Assembly: GCA_016935175.1 (NCBI GenBank)
Contig: JAFGRK010000014.1
Coordinates: 1 to 41,578 of the forward strand
Reading direction: 5' to 3'
Source: Candidatus Woesearchaeota archaeon
GTDB lineage: Archaea; Nanobdellota; Nanobdellia; Woesearchaeales; SM23-78
DNA length: 41,578 bases
A program made the translations under genes and the position numbers. The notes below the pieces were generated by a model. It was not told the DNA's origin. It saw only the letters and a list, made by a program, of their open reading frames with translations, and made no database searches. Numbering within the stretch: the stretch's first letter is position 1; each line of letters begins with the position of its first letter. Positions 30,731 to 37,525 of the stretch are shown here, in pieces.

Positions 30731-30749
30731 CAGTCACAAAGGGCAAGGT

Positions 30750-31280
30750 ATGTTTGTATCGTTTTTTGGCATGAGCGATGAATCCTATGATTTGGCAGCT
30801 GCAGAAAAGGGATTTAATGAGATATTACAGCAGATGCCTAGCGATGAAAGAAAGAGACTGAATTCAGAATTTGTCAAGGCTTTCCTTAAAAACTACAAAT
30901 CTATTATGAGAGAGGAAGTGCCTCCAGATAAGTATTATTCTAGAATTGAGAGCATTTTCTCTTTGGCAAAAGATGGTATCAACATTGGCCTCGAGCTAGG
31001 TATAAGAGAGTATAGCCAGCATTTGGGTGGCTCTTTGGGAGCGTACATGGCTGCGGTAGAGAAGTTTATTATTCCCCTTGACCCTAAAATGGTACCGGCA
31101 CTTCGCAGCCGCATCTTAGCATTAAACAATGAACTAGCTGTTATCCTAAGAGCTTCTAATAGGCATGTGAAAGAAAAGTTCATACGCTGGAGGCTTGAGG
31201 CAATTGCCAGCAAGCACAGGGATAAGCTGACTCCAGAGAAAATTGAACTTATTGTTATGATGGCCCGCCAATTCGCTTAG
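30750..31280 (+). CDS. Hypothetical helical protein
   Basis: A 176-residue, almost wholly helical soluble protein beginning MFVSFFGMSDESYDL. Charged helices (SDERKRLNSEFVKAFLKNYK) alternate with a Gly-rich turn (LGGSLGAYMAAVEKF). No catalytic or binding motif is visible. It ends 41 bp before nop5, but nop5 has a separate TATA box. It does not look like the missing beta-rich N-terminal domain of Nop5. Family unknown. Confidence 0.65.
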   Translation: MFVSFFGMSDESYDLAAAEKGFNEILQQMPSDERKRLNSEFVKAFLKNYKSIMREEVPPDKYYSRIESIFSLAKDGINIGLELGIREYSQHLGGSLGAYMAAVEKFIIPLDPKMVPALRSRILALNNELAVILRASNRHVKEKFIRWRLEAIASKHRDKLTPEKIELIVMMARQFA

Positions 31281-31293
31281 CACCTATTTTTTT

Positions 31294-31308
31294 AGCAACA
31301 TTTAAAAG
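31294..31308 (+). promoter_or_regulatory. TATA box of the nop5-fibrillarin operon
   Basis: AGCAACATTTAAAAG stands about 20-25 nt before ATG 31322. Confidence 0.55.
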
Positions 31309-31321
31309 ACTATTCCCACTC

Positions 31322-32119
31322 ATGGCTTGCATGAGCACATTATCTGAGCTTAGGAGGCAGAACCTGAAGCTAGCCAAGAAGCTTGTCAAGGAGTCTGTGA
31401 ACCAGGACTTGTTCATAGTCAACGCCATAAGCAATGTTGAGGAGCTGGCCAAGATTGCCAACACCCTTACCAAGAGGCTTAGGGAGTGGTATGCTATCTA
31501 TTTTCCTGAGCTTGAGAAAAAGGTTCAGGACAACGAGGCTTTTGTCAAGCTAGTGCTTAAGGCTGACAAGAAAGGCTTGCTCGCAGAAGGCAAGGATAAT
31601 GTCAAGGATGAGATGGGGGCTGACCTGGAAAAGCAAGACTTAGAGCCGATTCTTTCCTTGGCAAGCATCATAACAGACTTGCTCAGGGAAAAACAGCTCT
31701 TAGAGGATTATCTTGATAAGACAATGAAAGCCCACGCCCCTAACCTTTCTGCTGTTGCAGGCTCATTGATTGGTGCCAAGCTTTTGAAAGAGGCTGGCAG
31801 CCTTAAGAGGCTTGCGATGATGAGGAGCAGCACAATACAGCTGCTAGGTGCAGAAAAGGCTTTGTTCCGCCACATAAGGACTGGAGCTCGACCTCCTAAG
31901 TACGGCTATTTATTGCAGCACCAGTTTGTTCAGAAGGCAAAGAAGGATGAGCGAGGCAAGGCTGCAAGGGCATTGGCTGACAAGATATTCCTTGCTGTGA
32001 GAGTTGATTATTTCAAGGGCTCATATATTGCTGACAAGCTCATAGCAGAGCTTGAGGAGAGGTTCAAGATCAGCCTGGACAAAGCAGGGGATGCGAGCAG
32101 CAGGGGTGGCAGAGGATGA
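31322..32119 (+). CDS. nop5: Nop5/Nop56-related C/D RNP core protein, short form
   Basis: Scaffold of the box C/D ribonucleoprotein that guides 2'-O-methylation of rRNA and tRNA. The coiled-coil part covers about residues 1-135. The Nop domain follows and is typical: APNLSAVAGSLIGAKLLKEAG, LKRLAMMRSSTIQLLGAEKALFR, PPKYGYLLQH and RGKAARALADKIFLAVRVDYF. At 265 residues the protein lacks the N-terminal domain of about 120 residues that usually docks fibrillarin. ATG 31322 fits the TATA spacing, with ATG 31334 as alternative. It overlaps the next membrane-protein gene by 4 nt, and fibrillarin comes after that. Confidence 0.9.
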   Translation: MACMSTLSELRRQNLKLAKKLVKESVNQDLFIVNAISNVEELAKIANTLTKRLREWYAIYFPELEKKVQDNEAFVKLVLKADKKGLLAEGKDNVKDEMGADLEKQDLEPILSLASIITDLLREKQLLEDYLDKTMKAHAPNLSAVAGSLIGAKLLKEAGSLKRLAMMRSSTIQLLGAEKALFRHIRTGARPPKYGYLLQHQFVQKAKKDERGKAARALADKIFLAVRVDYFKGSYIADKLIAELEERFKISLDKAGDASSRGGRG

Positions 32120-32493
32120 AGATATCAAGGCATGACAAGGTCTTGTTGCTAGAGCGAGAAATACTGGCATTGCTGCTCTTGATAATAATAAGCATAGTCT
32201 TTTATTCATACCGCTATAATATCTCATTTTACATGCTGCTATTGGCTTCTGGGTTTGCTTTTTATTTCTGGATGCTCTATGAGGAGAGGATACACAAGAC
32301 AGGCAAGAAGCATTCATATTTTGAGCACACCTCCAGCTATATCATGCTGGCCCAGAGCGCAGTGGCCCTTGGCTTATTGTTCATGCTCATGGGATTGGAT
32401 TTTCTTATGTTCACTTTTAATATCATTAGCGTGGTCATGTACAGCGTAAGCCTAAGCAACATGATACTCTATAAGATAGTTTTCCCGAGGTAG
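32116..32493 (+). CDS. Small membrane protein within the C/D RNP operon
   Basis: A 125-residue protein overlapping the end of nop5 (ATGA) and ending 7 bp before fibrillarin, so it is cotranslated with both. Segments: about 14-32 (LLEREILALLLLIIISIVFY), 37-53 (SFYMLLLASGFAFYFWM), 76-93 (IMLAQSAVALGLLFMLMG) and 97-117 (LMFTFNIISVVMYSVSLSNM). The N-terminus is basic. No family is recognised. A membrane protein here is unexpected, since nop5 and fibrillarin are normally adjacent. Confidence 0.7.
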   Translation: MKISRHDKVLLLEREILALLLLIIISIVFYSYRYNISFYMLLLASGFAFYFWMLYEERIHKTGKKHSYFEHTSSYIMLAQSAVALGLLFMLMGLDFLMFTFNIISVVMYSVSLSNMILYKIVFPR

Positions 32494-32500
32494 TTTTCAA

Positions 32501-33175
32501 ATGCAGCAGATAAACAAGTTCAATGCTTACGACAACAGGAAGAGCAAGAGGAATATCTTCACTAAAAACCTTACTCCTGGCAAGAGCTTTTTTGCAGAGG
32601 AGCTGGTAAGGATTGGAGGAGTGGAGTACAGGTCATGGGATGTTTCCCGAAGCAAGCTAGGCGCTGCTATCAAGAAGGGCTCTTCGCAGATAGGCATAAA
32701 AGAAAAGGACTTGGTGTTGTACCTTGGGGCAAGCCACGGCTTCACTCCCAGCTATGTGTCTGACATGGTAGGCAAGGAAGGCTTTGTGTTCTGCATAGAC
32801 AACGCTCCCAGAGTTGTGAGAGACTTGGTGTTTGTTTGCGAGGAGCGCGAGAACATGGCACCTATCCTTGCAGATGCCAATCATCCTGAAGAGTACAAGG
32901 AATTAGTAACCAAGCAAATGGATATAGTTTTCCAGGACATAGCCCAGCGCAACCAAGTAGAAATCTTCCTTAAGAACTGCGATGCTTTCCTAAAAAAGGG
33001 AGGGTTTGGCCTCTTGGCATTGAAAGCCAGGAGCGTTGATGTCTCAAGGCGCCCATCAGACATTTTCAAGGATGTGAGAAGGCAACTGGAGCAGAGCAGC
33101 ATGGTGATAGTTGACTACAGGACTCTTGAGCCCTTTGAAAGGGACCACGCCATGTTTGTGTGCAAGAAGAAATAG
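32501..33175 (+). CDS. flpA: Fibrillarin, rRNA/tRNA 2'-O-methyltransferase
   Basis: Methyltransferase of the C/D ribonucleoprotein. The Rossmann fold shows the AdoMet loop LVLYLGASHGFTPSYVSDMVG, then FCIDNAPRVVRDLVFVCEER, ILADANHPEEY and DIVFQDIAQRNQ with the catalytic Asp region; the later KARSVDVSR supplies the catalytic Lys. The N-terminal beta part (KRNIFTKNLTPGKSFFAEEL) matches archaeal fibrillarin. The 224 residues are the full family length. It is the last gene of the operon with nop5. How it contacts the shortened Nop5 is an open point. Confidence 0.95.
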   Translation: MQQINKFNAYDNRKSKRNIFTKNLTPGKSFFAEELVRIGGVEYRSWDVSRSKLGAAIKKGSSQIGIKEKDLVLYLGASHGFTPSYVSDMVGKEGFVFCIDNAPRVVRDLVFVCEERENMAPILADANHPEEYKELVTKQMDIVFQDIAQRNQVEIFLKNCDAFLKKGGFGLLALKARSVDVSRRPSDIFKDVRRQLEQSSMVIVDYRTLEPFERDHAMFVCKKK

Positions 33176-33202
33176 GCCATGTCTTGGTAAGCTATGCTTT
33201 GC

Positions 33203-33652
33203 TTACAGCTCTACAAATTCTGTCTTGATCTGCTTCAGGCTCATGAGGGTGGTTATCTTGCTCACTCCTTTCCTTGAGATGACGCTTTTGACAAACTCAT
33301 AATAGGCATCCTGGTCATTTGCCCTGACCTTGATTACCATCTCCCAGTCCCCTGTGATGATGTCCACGCTCTCTATCTCTTCATACTTGGCAAGCTCCCT
33401 CCCTATCCTTTCAGGGTCGCCGTATTCATCTGGTGAAAAGTTCAACAGCACGTATGCGCAGAATCCTTGCTCTATCTTCTTGTAGTCAAACACTGCCTTA
33501 TAAGCCTTGACCTGCCCTTCATTTTCTAGCTTCTTTATATTATAGTGTATGGTGGTGGAGGGCTCTTTTAGCCTCTTGGCTATCCTTGCTATTTGTGGGG
33601 TTGCATATCCGCGGTGCAGCAATCCGATGAGCTTCTGGCTTATATCTTTCAC
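33203..33652 (-). CDS. Lrp/AsnC-family transcriptional regulator
   Basis: A 149-residue regulator with an N-terminal helix-turn-helix (LIGLLHRGYATPQIARIAKRLKEP... TIHYNIKKLENEG) and a C-terminal RAM/ACT-like domain (FCAYVLLNFSPDEYGD, VDIITGDWEMVIKVRAND). It should form dimers or octamers and may bind an amino acid. The start is GTG 33652, with no ATG nearby. Two identical-type palindromes TTGAAT-N3-ATTCAA lie directly upstream, in the gap shared with the divergent small-gene cluster, so autoregulation plus control of that cluster is likely. Confidence 0.88.
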   Translation of the reverse strand: MKDISQKLIGLLHRGYATPQIARIAKRLKEPSTTIHYNIKKLENEGQVKAYKAVFDYKKIEQGFCAYVLLNFSPDEYGDPERIGRELAKYEEIESVDIITGDWEMVIKVRANDQDAYYEFVKSVISRKGVSKITTLMSLKQIKTEFVEL

Positions 33653-33656
33653 ATTA

Positions 33657-33712
33657 TTGAATAATATTCAATTATTTATATATTTTACGCTAATTATTTG
33701 AATTTTATTCAA
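33657..33712. promoter_or_regulatory. Twin Lrp operators between divergent genes
   Basis: TTGAATAATATTCAA (33657-33671) and TTGAATTTTATTCAA (33698-33712) are both TTGAAT-N3-ATTCAA palindromes. Their centres are 41 bp apart, close to four helical turns, so both face the same side of the DNA, as Lrp octamers prefer. AT-rich TATA-like sequences lie between them. Confidence 0.75.
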
Positions 33713-33771
33713 TAAGATATATAAGGTTAAGACGACACACTACTACCTAGTAAAAAAAAGGAGGTGCAAAG

Positions 33772-33834
33772 ATGAGGATAAGCCAAAAAAGGAGAATAGG
33801 CAAAATAAGAGGTGGTTGCCGGTACTGTTGCTAA
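33772..33834 (+). CDS. 20-residue Cys-rich peptide ORF
   Basis: ATG 33772 follows AAAAGGAGGTGCAAAG, the strongest ribosome binding site in the window. It encodes 20 residues, very basic (MRISQKRRIGKIRG) and ending GCRYCC, then TAA. The next gene has an ATG 1 nt after that stop, so the ORF could be a coupling leader. Alternatively it is a real micropeptide, for example a metal-binding or modified peptide with a basic leader and a Cys-rich end. A frameshift in one longer gene cannot be excluded. Confidence 0.45.
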   Translation: MRISQKRRIGKIRGGCRYCC

Positions 33835-33835
33835 G

Positions 33836-34117
33836 ATGGCAACCCAAAGAGAGCTTGATGCAGGGCTCAGGATAGGCAGCTCTGCCATTGTTGATGTGGA
33901 ATGGCTTGACGCCTGCGCTCACATGGCAGTGGAAAAGATTAACCCAAAAAAGCTTTCTGAGCTGCTCTGCCCGACTCACACCATCGGCAAGGTGGTGGCT
34001 CAGGACAAACAGGTTCTATGCGTGGCTACTAACATTAGCGCAGCCAACGGCCTAGATCTCATAGCCATACCCATAAGATGGATCAAGCTCATAAGGATAA
34101 TCCAGACAGCACATTAA
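33836..34117 (+). CDS. Small protein resembling phage-type VEWLD proteins
   Basis: A 93-residue protein (MATQRELDAGLRIGSS from ATG 33836; GTG 33812 would add eight residues). The body AIVDVEWLDACAHM, then TIGKVVAQDKQVLCVATNIS and LIAIPIRWIKLIRII, follows the pattern of short beta-rich proteins common in phages and prophages (VEWxDS ... VGYLVxED ... IPKxxIxxI). Such proteins have no established biochemical role. The ATG comes 1 nt after the stop of the Cys-rich ORF and has no ribosome binding site of its own, implying translational coupling. Family link is from memory of that pattern. Confidence 0.5.
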   Translation: MATQRELDAGLRIGSSAIVDVEWLDACAHMAVEKINPKKLSELLCPTHTIGKVVAQDKQVLCVATNISAANGLDLIAIPIRWIKLIRIIQTAH

Positions 34118-34123
34118 AAACAG

Positions 34124-34147
34124 CGCAGTAAACTGCGGGAGGTGAAA
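34124..34147 (+). promoter_or_regulatory. Hairpin plus strong RBS before 34151
   Basis: CGCAG-TAAA-CTGCG (34124-34137) stands directly before GGAGGTGAAA. The same arrangement with other bases occurs at 34509. Confidence 0.6.
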
Positions 34148-34150
34148 CAA

Positions 34151-34477
34151 ATGGTGGAAGTCAACGTAAAAACCATAGAGCAAATGCTGGCTAGCTTTGA
34201 CCTGAGCGATCTGCCTGAGCACATAAGCGTTGAGGAGGAGCTAAAAGGGTTGCATAAATACCTTTACTACGGACCTGTTAGAGTGAGAGATAGCAATAAA
34301 CTGCTATATGAGAGACGCGACATCGCAGAAGCTAGGCGCGCATACGCATGGACGAATAAGGGTGAAGCATCCCGCATGCGGGCCCGAGGATTTACTGAAC
34401 AGGAAATAGAAACACAGTTACAAGGGCCTAAAGAGTTCAGAGACAGAAACTCGCCGTTTTACAGAGAACAGGATTAA
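34151..34477 (+). CDS. Hypothetical charged protein of the small-gene cluster
   Basis: A 108-residue soluble protein starting MVEVNVKTIEQMLASFDL, rich in Arg and Glu with many short helices (YERRDIAEARRAYAWTNK, RMRARGFTEQEIETQL). No membrane segment, Cys pair or known motif is seen. It has a hairpin and a strong ribosome binding site GGAGGTGAAACAA just upstream. It belongs to the cluster facing the Lrp gene. Function unknown. Confidence 0.6.
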   Translation: MVEVNVKTIEQMLASFDLSDLPEHISVEEELKGLHKYLYYGPVRVRDSNKLLYERRDIAEARRAYAWTNKGEASRMRARGFTEQEIETQLQGPKEFRDRNSPFYREQD

Positions 34478-34508
34478 GAGCAGGCTCGATTAGAGTAGAT
34501 TAAGACAT

Positions 34509-34533
34509 CGCACTGAAAGTGCGGGAGGTGAAA
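34509..34533 (+). promoter_or_regulatory. Hairpin plus strong RBS before 34538
   Basis: CGCAC-TGAAA-GTGCG (34509-34523) directly precedes GGAGGTGAAA. The last stem pair is G-C at 34124 and C-G here, so pairing is kept while bases differ. Confidence 0.6.
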
Positions 34534-34537
34534 TAAA

Positions 34538-34837
34538 ATGGAAGCAACAATAACTTTGGCAATAGTTGCGATGGTATCTTGCTTGATGGCAGGCATGTAC
34601 TCGACAAGCACAATGCATTCACAAGGCTACGAAGAGAGCTTGAGAGGGCATAACAACCCCCCAAAGAACAATGATTCAGAGCAAAAGCCAGAGCAGGATG
34701 AAAAGAAAAAAACTATGTCAGACTTGGAAAAGATGGCCCTTAGCGAGCTGCCAGAGAAGCTAGAAAAGAAGCCATCAGGAATACTCGGAGAGCTTTACGT
34801 CAAGAAAGAGATATATTTCAGGAAGGACTTGGCCTGA
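34538..34837 (+). CDS. Single-span membrane protein of the small-gene cluster
   Basis: A 99-residue protein with an N-terminal hydrophobic span (ITLAIVAMVSCLMAGMYS, residues 4-21) and then a long hydrophilic, Lys/Glu-rich tail (NNDSEQKPEQDEKKKTMSD) ending in a short helical part (GILGELYVKKEIYFRKDL). The span could be a signal anchor. It is preceded by a hairpin and GGAGGTGAAATAAA. It seems to be the last gene of the cluster, with a weak terminator after it. Family unknown. Confidence 0.6.
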   Translation: MEATITLAIVAMVSCLMAGMYSTSTMHSQGYEESLRGHNNPPKNNDSEQKPEQDEKKKTMSDLEKMALSELPEKLEKKPSGILGELYVKKEIYFRKDLA

Positions 34838-34849
34838 TAAATAAGCTTA

Positions 34850-34881
34850 GAGTGATAACTCTTATAAACTCTTTTTATCAC
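34850..34881 (+). terminator. Weak hairpin and oligo-T after the small-gene cluster
   Basis: GTGATAA (34852-34858) can pair with TTATCAC (34875-34881), and CTCTTTTTATC lies at the end. It could equally be part of the promoter region of the FHA gene. Confidence 0.3.
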
Positions 34882-34906
34882 CTATTTGATTTTAAGGAAA
34901 CCATAA

Positions 34907-34918
34907 TCTTTTTATATT
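34907..34918 (+). promoter_or_regulatory. TATA box of the FHA gene
   Basis: TCTTTTTATATT ends about 22 nt before ATG 34940, which argues for that leaderless start instead of GTG 34931. Confidence 0.5.
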
Positions 34919-34939
34919 CTCATCTTAATAGTGAACAAT

Positions 34940-36313
34940 ATGCTTTTCAAAAGAAATAATGGTGCCTTGGCCATTTTAGCTATGCTGTATGATGACCCAG
35001 AAAGGAATTATGTGTGGTATCTTAAGCATCAAGTTAATTCGATTGGCTTTTCTGGGGGTTGCACTGTTAACTTGCGCAAGGTTCTCTCTGATTTTGCCTT
35101 CAATGGCATAGGCCCCTATTTTAAGGCGTTAATTGTCTATGACAAGGAAAATAATACTTTTTTCCTGGAGAACCCTGATAAACACAAAGTCTTTCTTGAT
35201 GGGGAAGAGTTCCCTGGGGGCAAGAGAGAAAAGCTTGAAACTGGCAGCGTCATATCCCTCGGAGCAATAGGGCAGGATTTTGTCTTCTACCCTATAGAGT
35301 TTTGCATCTCTACAAGAGGGACTGATTATAACCTTGCAATGAATAAGCCTACAGTTATCGGAAGGCAAGGGGATATAAAAGTCGCCCCTGAACTTCAGTT
35401 CCATGCCTCTGAAAGGCATTGCTCCGTCCAGTTTGACTTCAAGAAAAACAGGTTCTTTATCATGGACTTGGGAAGCGCCAACGGGACCTTTGTGAATGGC
35501 AAGAAGATTGGAAAATTTCCTAAGGTTTACCTAAAGGATAGAGATGAGATTCAGTTTGCGCCAGCGCATTATGGCTTCGAGGAACATTTAATTTATCGTG
35601 AATACGGGAGACATTTTCTAAAGGATAGAGAACTACACCATCTTCCTTCTGTTAAGCAGAGGATTGAGGAAGAGATAAAGGAGAAGGAATTCAATTCTTT
35701 CAAACAGAAATTTTATAGGGGTGTGGAAGAAATATTCAGCAAGCATGGCTTTTTAGATAATTCATCACATCAAAAGCCATTCAGGTGGCGGGAGTTGCTT
35801 GGGAGCAGGTTCTGCGGATTTGGAAAAGGCGGTGATTGCTTAGAGCCGTGTTCCCATGATTACCAAAATACGAAGAACCCAGTATGCCAGCATTGCTTCA
35901 AGATATTCATCAATCCGACATCAGATGGCTTCTTGGAAGTTTTTGACAGGGCGCTTCAAATATTGGATGATAATCTTAAGGAGTTCAAAGCAAAAGTGAT
36001 TGGCAGCGCTGACGGCTTTCGGATGAACTCTTGCGAGGAGATAATCGTCTATTGCAGGAGCAAGGAGGATTGCAATAAAAGCGTGAAAGAGGCCCATGAA
36101 AGCGTATTGCAATTGGTTGACATACTTAAGAAGGGGTTGAAAGACCTTGAGAAATACGCTGACCCTATTCGCTCGAGAAGTTATTTATCTAAGAAAGTGA
36201 CTGGGCTGGTATATTACAGGCAGGGAGGCTCCTATCATAGGGGGGGCGAAAACTTTGATAGGCCAGAATTGTTTGCAGGTGAGAATCGATACCTTTTTAA
36301 TACGAACATATAA
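34940..36313 (+). CDS. FHA-domain protein, possibly with two FHA-like folds
   Basis: A 457-residue protein with a clear forkhead-associated domain at about 140-215: TVIGRQGDIKVAPE, then ERHCSVQF and DLGSANGTFVNGKKIG, with the phosphothreonine-binding Arg and Ser in place. The first 110 residues (VNLRKVLSDFAFNGIG, VFLDGEEFPGGKREKLETGSVISL) look like a second, degenerate FHA-like fold. After a helical stretch comes a Cys/His cluster (FCGFGKGGDCLEPCSHDY ... VCQHCFKIF) that may hold zinc, then a helical C-terminus. FHA domains read phosphothreonine; RIO1 is the only protein kinase seen in this window. Start ATG 34940 from TATA spacing. Confidence 0.75.
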   Translation: MLFKRNNGALAILAMLYDDPERNYVWYLKHQVNSIGFSGGCTVNLRKVLSDFAFNGIGPYFKALIVYDKENNTFFLENPDKHKVFLDGEEFPGGKREKLETGSVISLGAIGQDFVFYPIEFCISTRGTDYNLAMNKPTVIGRQGDIKVAPELQFHASERHCSVQFDFKKNRFFIMDLGSANGTFVNGKKIGKFPKVYLKDRDEIQFAPAHYGFEEHLIYREYGRHFLKDRELHHLPSVKQRIEEEIKEKEFNSFKQKFYRGVEEIFSKHGFLDNSSHQKPFRWRELLGSRFCGFGKGGDCLEPCSHDYQNTKNPVCQHCFKIFINPTSDGFLEVFDRALQILDDNLKEFKAKVIGSADGFRMNSCEEIIVYCRSKEDCNKSVKEAHESVLQLVDILKKGLKDLEKYADPIRSRSYLSKKVTGLVYYRQGGSYHRGGENFDRPELFAGENRYLFNTNI

Positions 36314-36365
36314 TGTTTCTAATTTTTCAAAAACAATTAAAAAGACTGCATTTATCCTTGGTTGT

Positions 36366-36983
36366 ATGAAAGGACTGCTATTACTGAGCTCAGGCATTGA
36401 CAGCCCTGTAGCTGGAGCCATGATGATTGAGAAAGGAGTTGAAGTGATAGCATTGCACTTGAGGATGCACAACTCTGAGGCAGAGGACAAGAAAGTAGTT
36501 GACTTGGCAAAGAAGATTAATGTCAAGCACTTATTCTTTGCAAGCATAATCCAGGCACATGATGCTTATCAGGAGAAGTGCAACCCTCGCTACACCTGCA
36601 TCTTCTGCAAGAAGACAATGCTTAGGGTGGCAGAGAAGCTTGCAGAGAAGGAGAAATGCGATTTCATCATAACTGGCGAGAACATGGGACAGGTGGCAAG
36701 CCAGACATTGGATAATATGGCTGTAATCATACCAGCTGTCAAGATGATGGTGCTCCAGCCATTGCTGAGCTTTGACAAGAACGACACAGTCAAACTGGCA
36801 AAGAAATTCAGCACTTATGAGCTGTCAATACAGAAAAGCCCTGGCTGCCCTTATCTTCCGCAGCACCCAGCAACCACCTCAACCATTGCAAAGCTGGAGG
36901 CAGAGGAAGCGAAGATTGAGATTGATAGATTGATTGAGGAGAGTTTGAAGACTATTAAGAAGATTGCCCTTAACAAAGCGTAA
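36366..36983 (+). CDS. ThiI-like PP-loop sulfurtransferase domain protein
   Basis: Stand-alone AANH/PP-loop domain of the ThiI family, which adenylates tRNA U8 for 4-thiouridine formation. The nucleotide motif is LLLLSSGIDSPVAGAMM, with SSGIDS instead of SGGIDS. The second motif ITGENMGQVASQTLDNM is diagnostic of ThiI. A CxxC pair is in YTCIFCKKTMLRVAEK. The N-terminal ferredoxin-like and THUMP domains that bind tRNA are missing, as is a rhodanese domain, so at 205 residues it is half of a normal ThiI. The start ATG 36366 (MKGLLLLSSG) follows 52 bp after the FHA gene. Confidence 0.85.
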   Translation: MKGLLLLSSGIDSPVAGAMMIEKGVEVIALHLRMHNSEAEDKKVVDLAKKINVKHLFFASIIQAHDAYQEKCNPRYTCIFCKKTMLRVAEKLAEKEKCDFIITGENMGQVASQTLDNMAVIIPAVKMMVLQPLLSFDKNDTVKLAKKFSTYELSIQKSPGCPYLPQHPATTSTIAKLEAEEAKIEIDRLIEESLKTIKKIALNKA

Positions 36984-37015
36984 ATTATTAATATTGCTAT
37001 GACACAGGAAGTGAT

Positions 37016-37522
37016 ATGAGAAAAACAATGCTTTTGCTAGTGATGCTTTCTCTGGCTACAGTTTCTGCTCTTGCCACTCCTTCAGAAGATGTTGCTGACC
37101 CTTTTTTTGTGCAATGCTTGCTAATAGGTTTTAGGCCAGAAATAGAGGAACGGATGGACATGGTTGCTAATCCATCTGAAAACATGACCCCTCAGCAAAG
37201 GGATGAAATGAGCATTAAGTTGATATCTGAGATAGAGAGTTGGGGCCGTGAGTGCTGTAATTTTACTATTGACCCTGTTAAATGCCGCCAAGAAACCCAG
37301 AAAATGGTTTGGCAACAAAGAAAGAAAGCTGCGATTTCCTTTATTTTCTATGTTGTAGCCCCCATATTGTTTTTGGCCATATCAGTATTTTACTTTGTAA
37401 TGCTGGCTAAAAAAGTGAGAAATAAAAAGCTTAGGGTAGCGCTGGCATTATTGGCAGTAATCCTTGTATGGGTAGCGATATGGCTTTTCGTAACACTCTG
37501 GAACATTGCGCATAGGATTTGA
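37016..37522 (+). CDS. Secreted-type membrane protein, unknown
   Basis: A 168-residue protein with a cleavable signal (MLLLVMLSLATVSALA, then TPSEDVAD), an exposed acidic domain of about 85 residues holding four Cys (VQCLL, RECCNF, VKCRQ), and two C-terminal membrane segments (AISFIFYVVAPILFLAISVFYFVML and VALALLAVILVWVAIWLFV). The Cys may form disulfides. ATG 37016 has GGAAGTGAT close upstream. It ends 3 bp before a methyltransferase gene, so they may be cotranscribed. Family unknown. Confidence 0.65.
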   Translation: MRKTMLLLVMLSLATVSALATPSEDVADPFFVQCLLIGFRPEIEERMDMVANPSENMTPQQRDEMSIKLISEIESWGRECCNFTIDPVKCRQETQKMVWQQRKKAAISFIFYVVAPILFLAISVFYFVMLAKKVRNKKLRVALALLAVILVWVAIWLFVTLWNIAHRI

Positions 37523-37525
37523 AAA

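Noticed and set aside
30750-31280. Split N-terminal domain of Nop5
   Set aside because: The protein is all-helical, while the Nop5 N-terminal domain is alpha/beta; the genes also have separate promoters.
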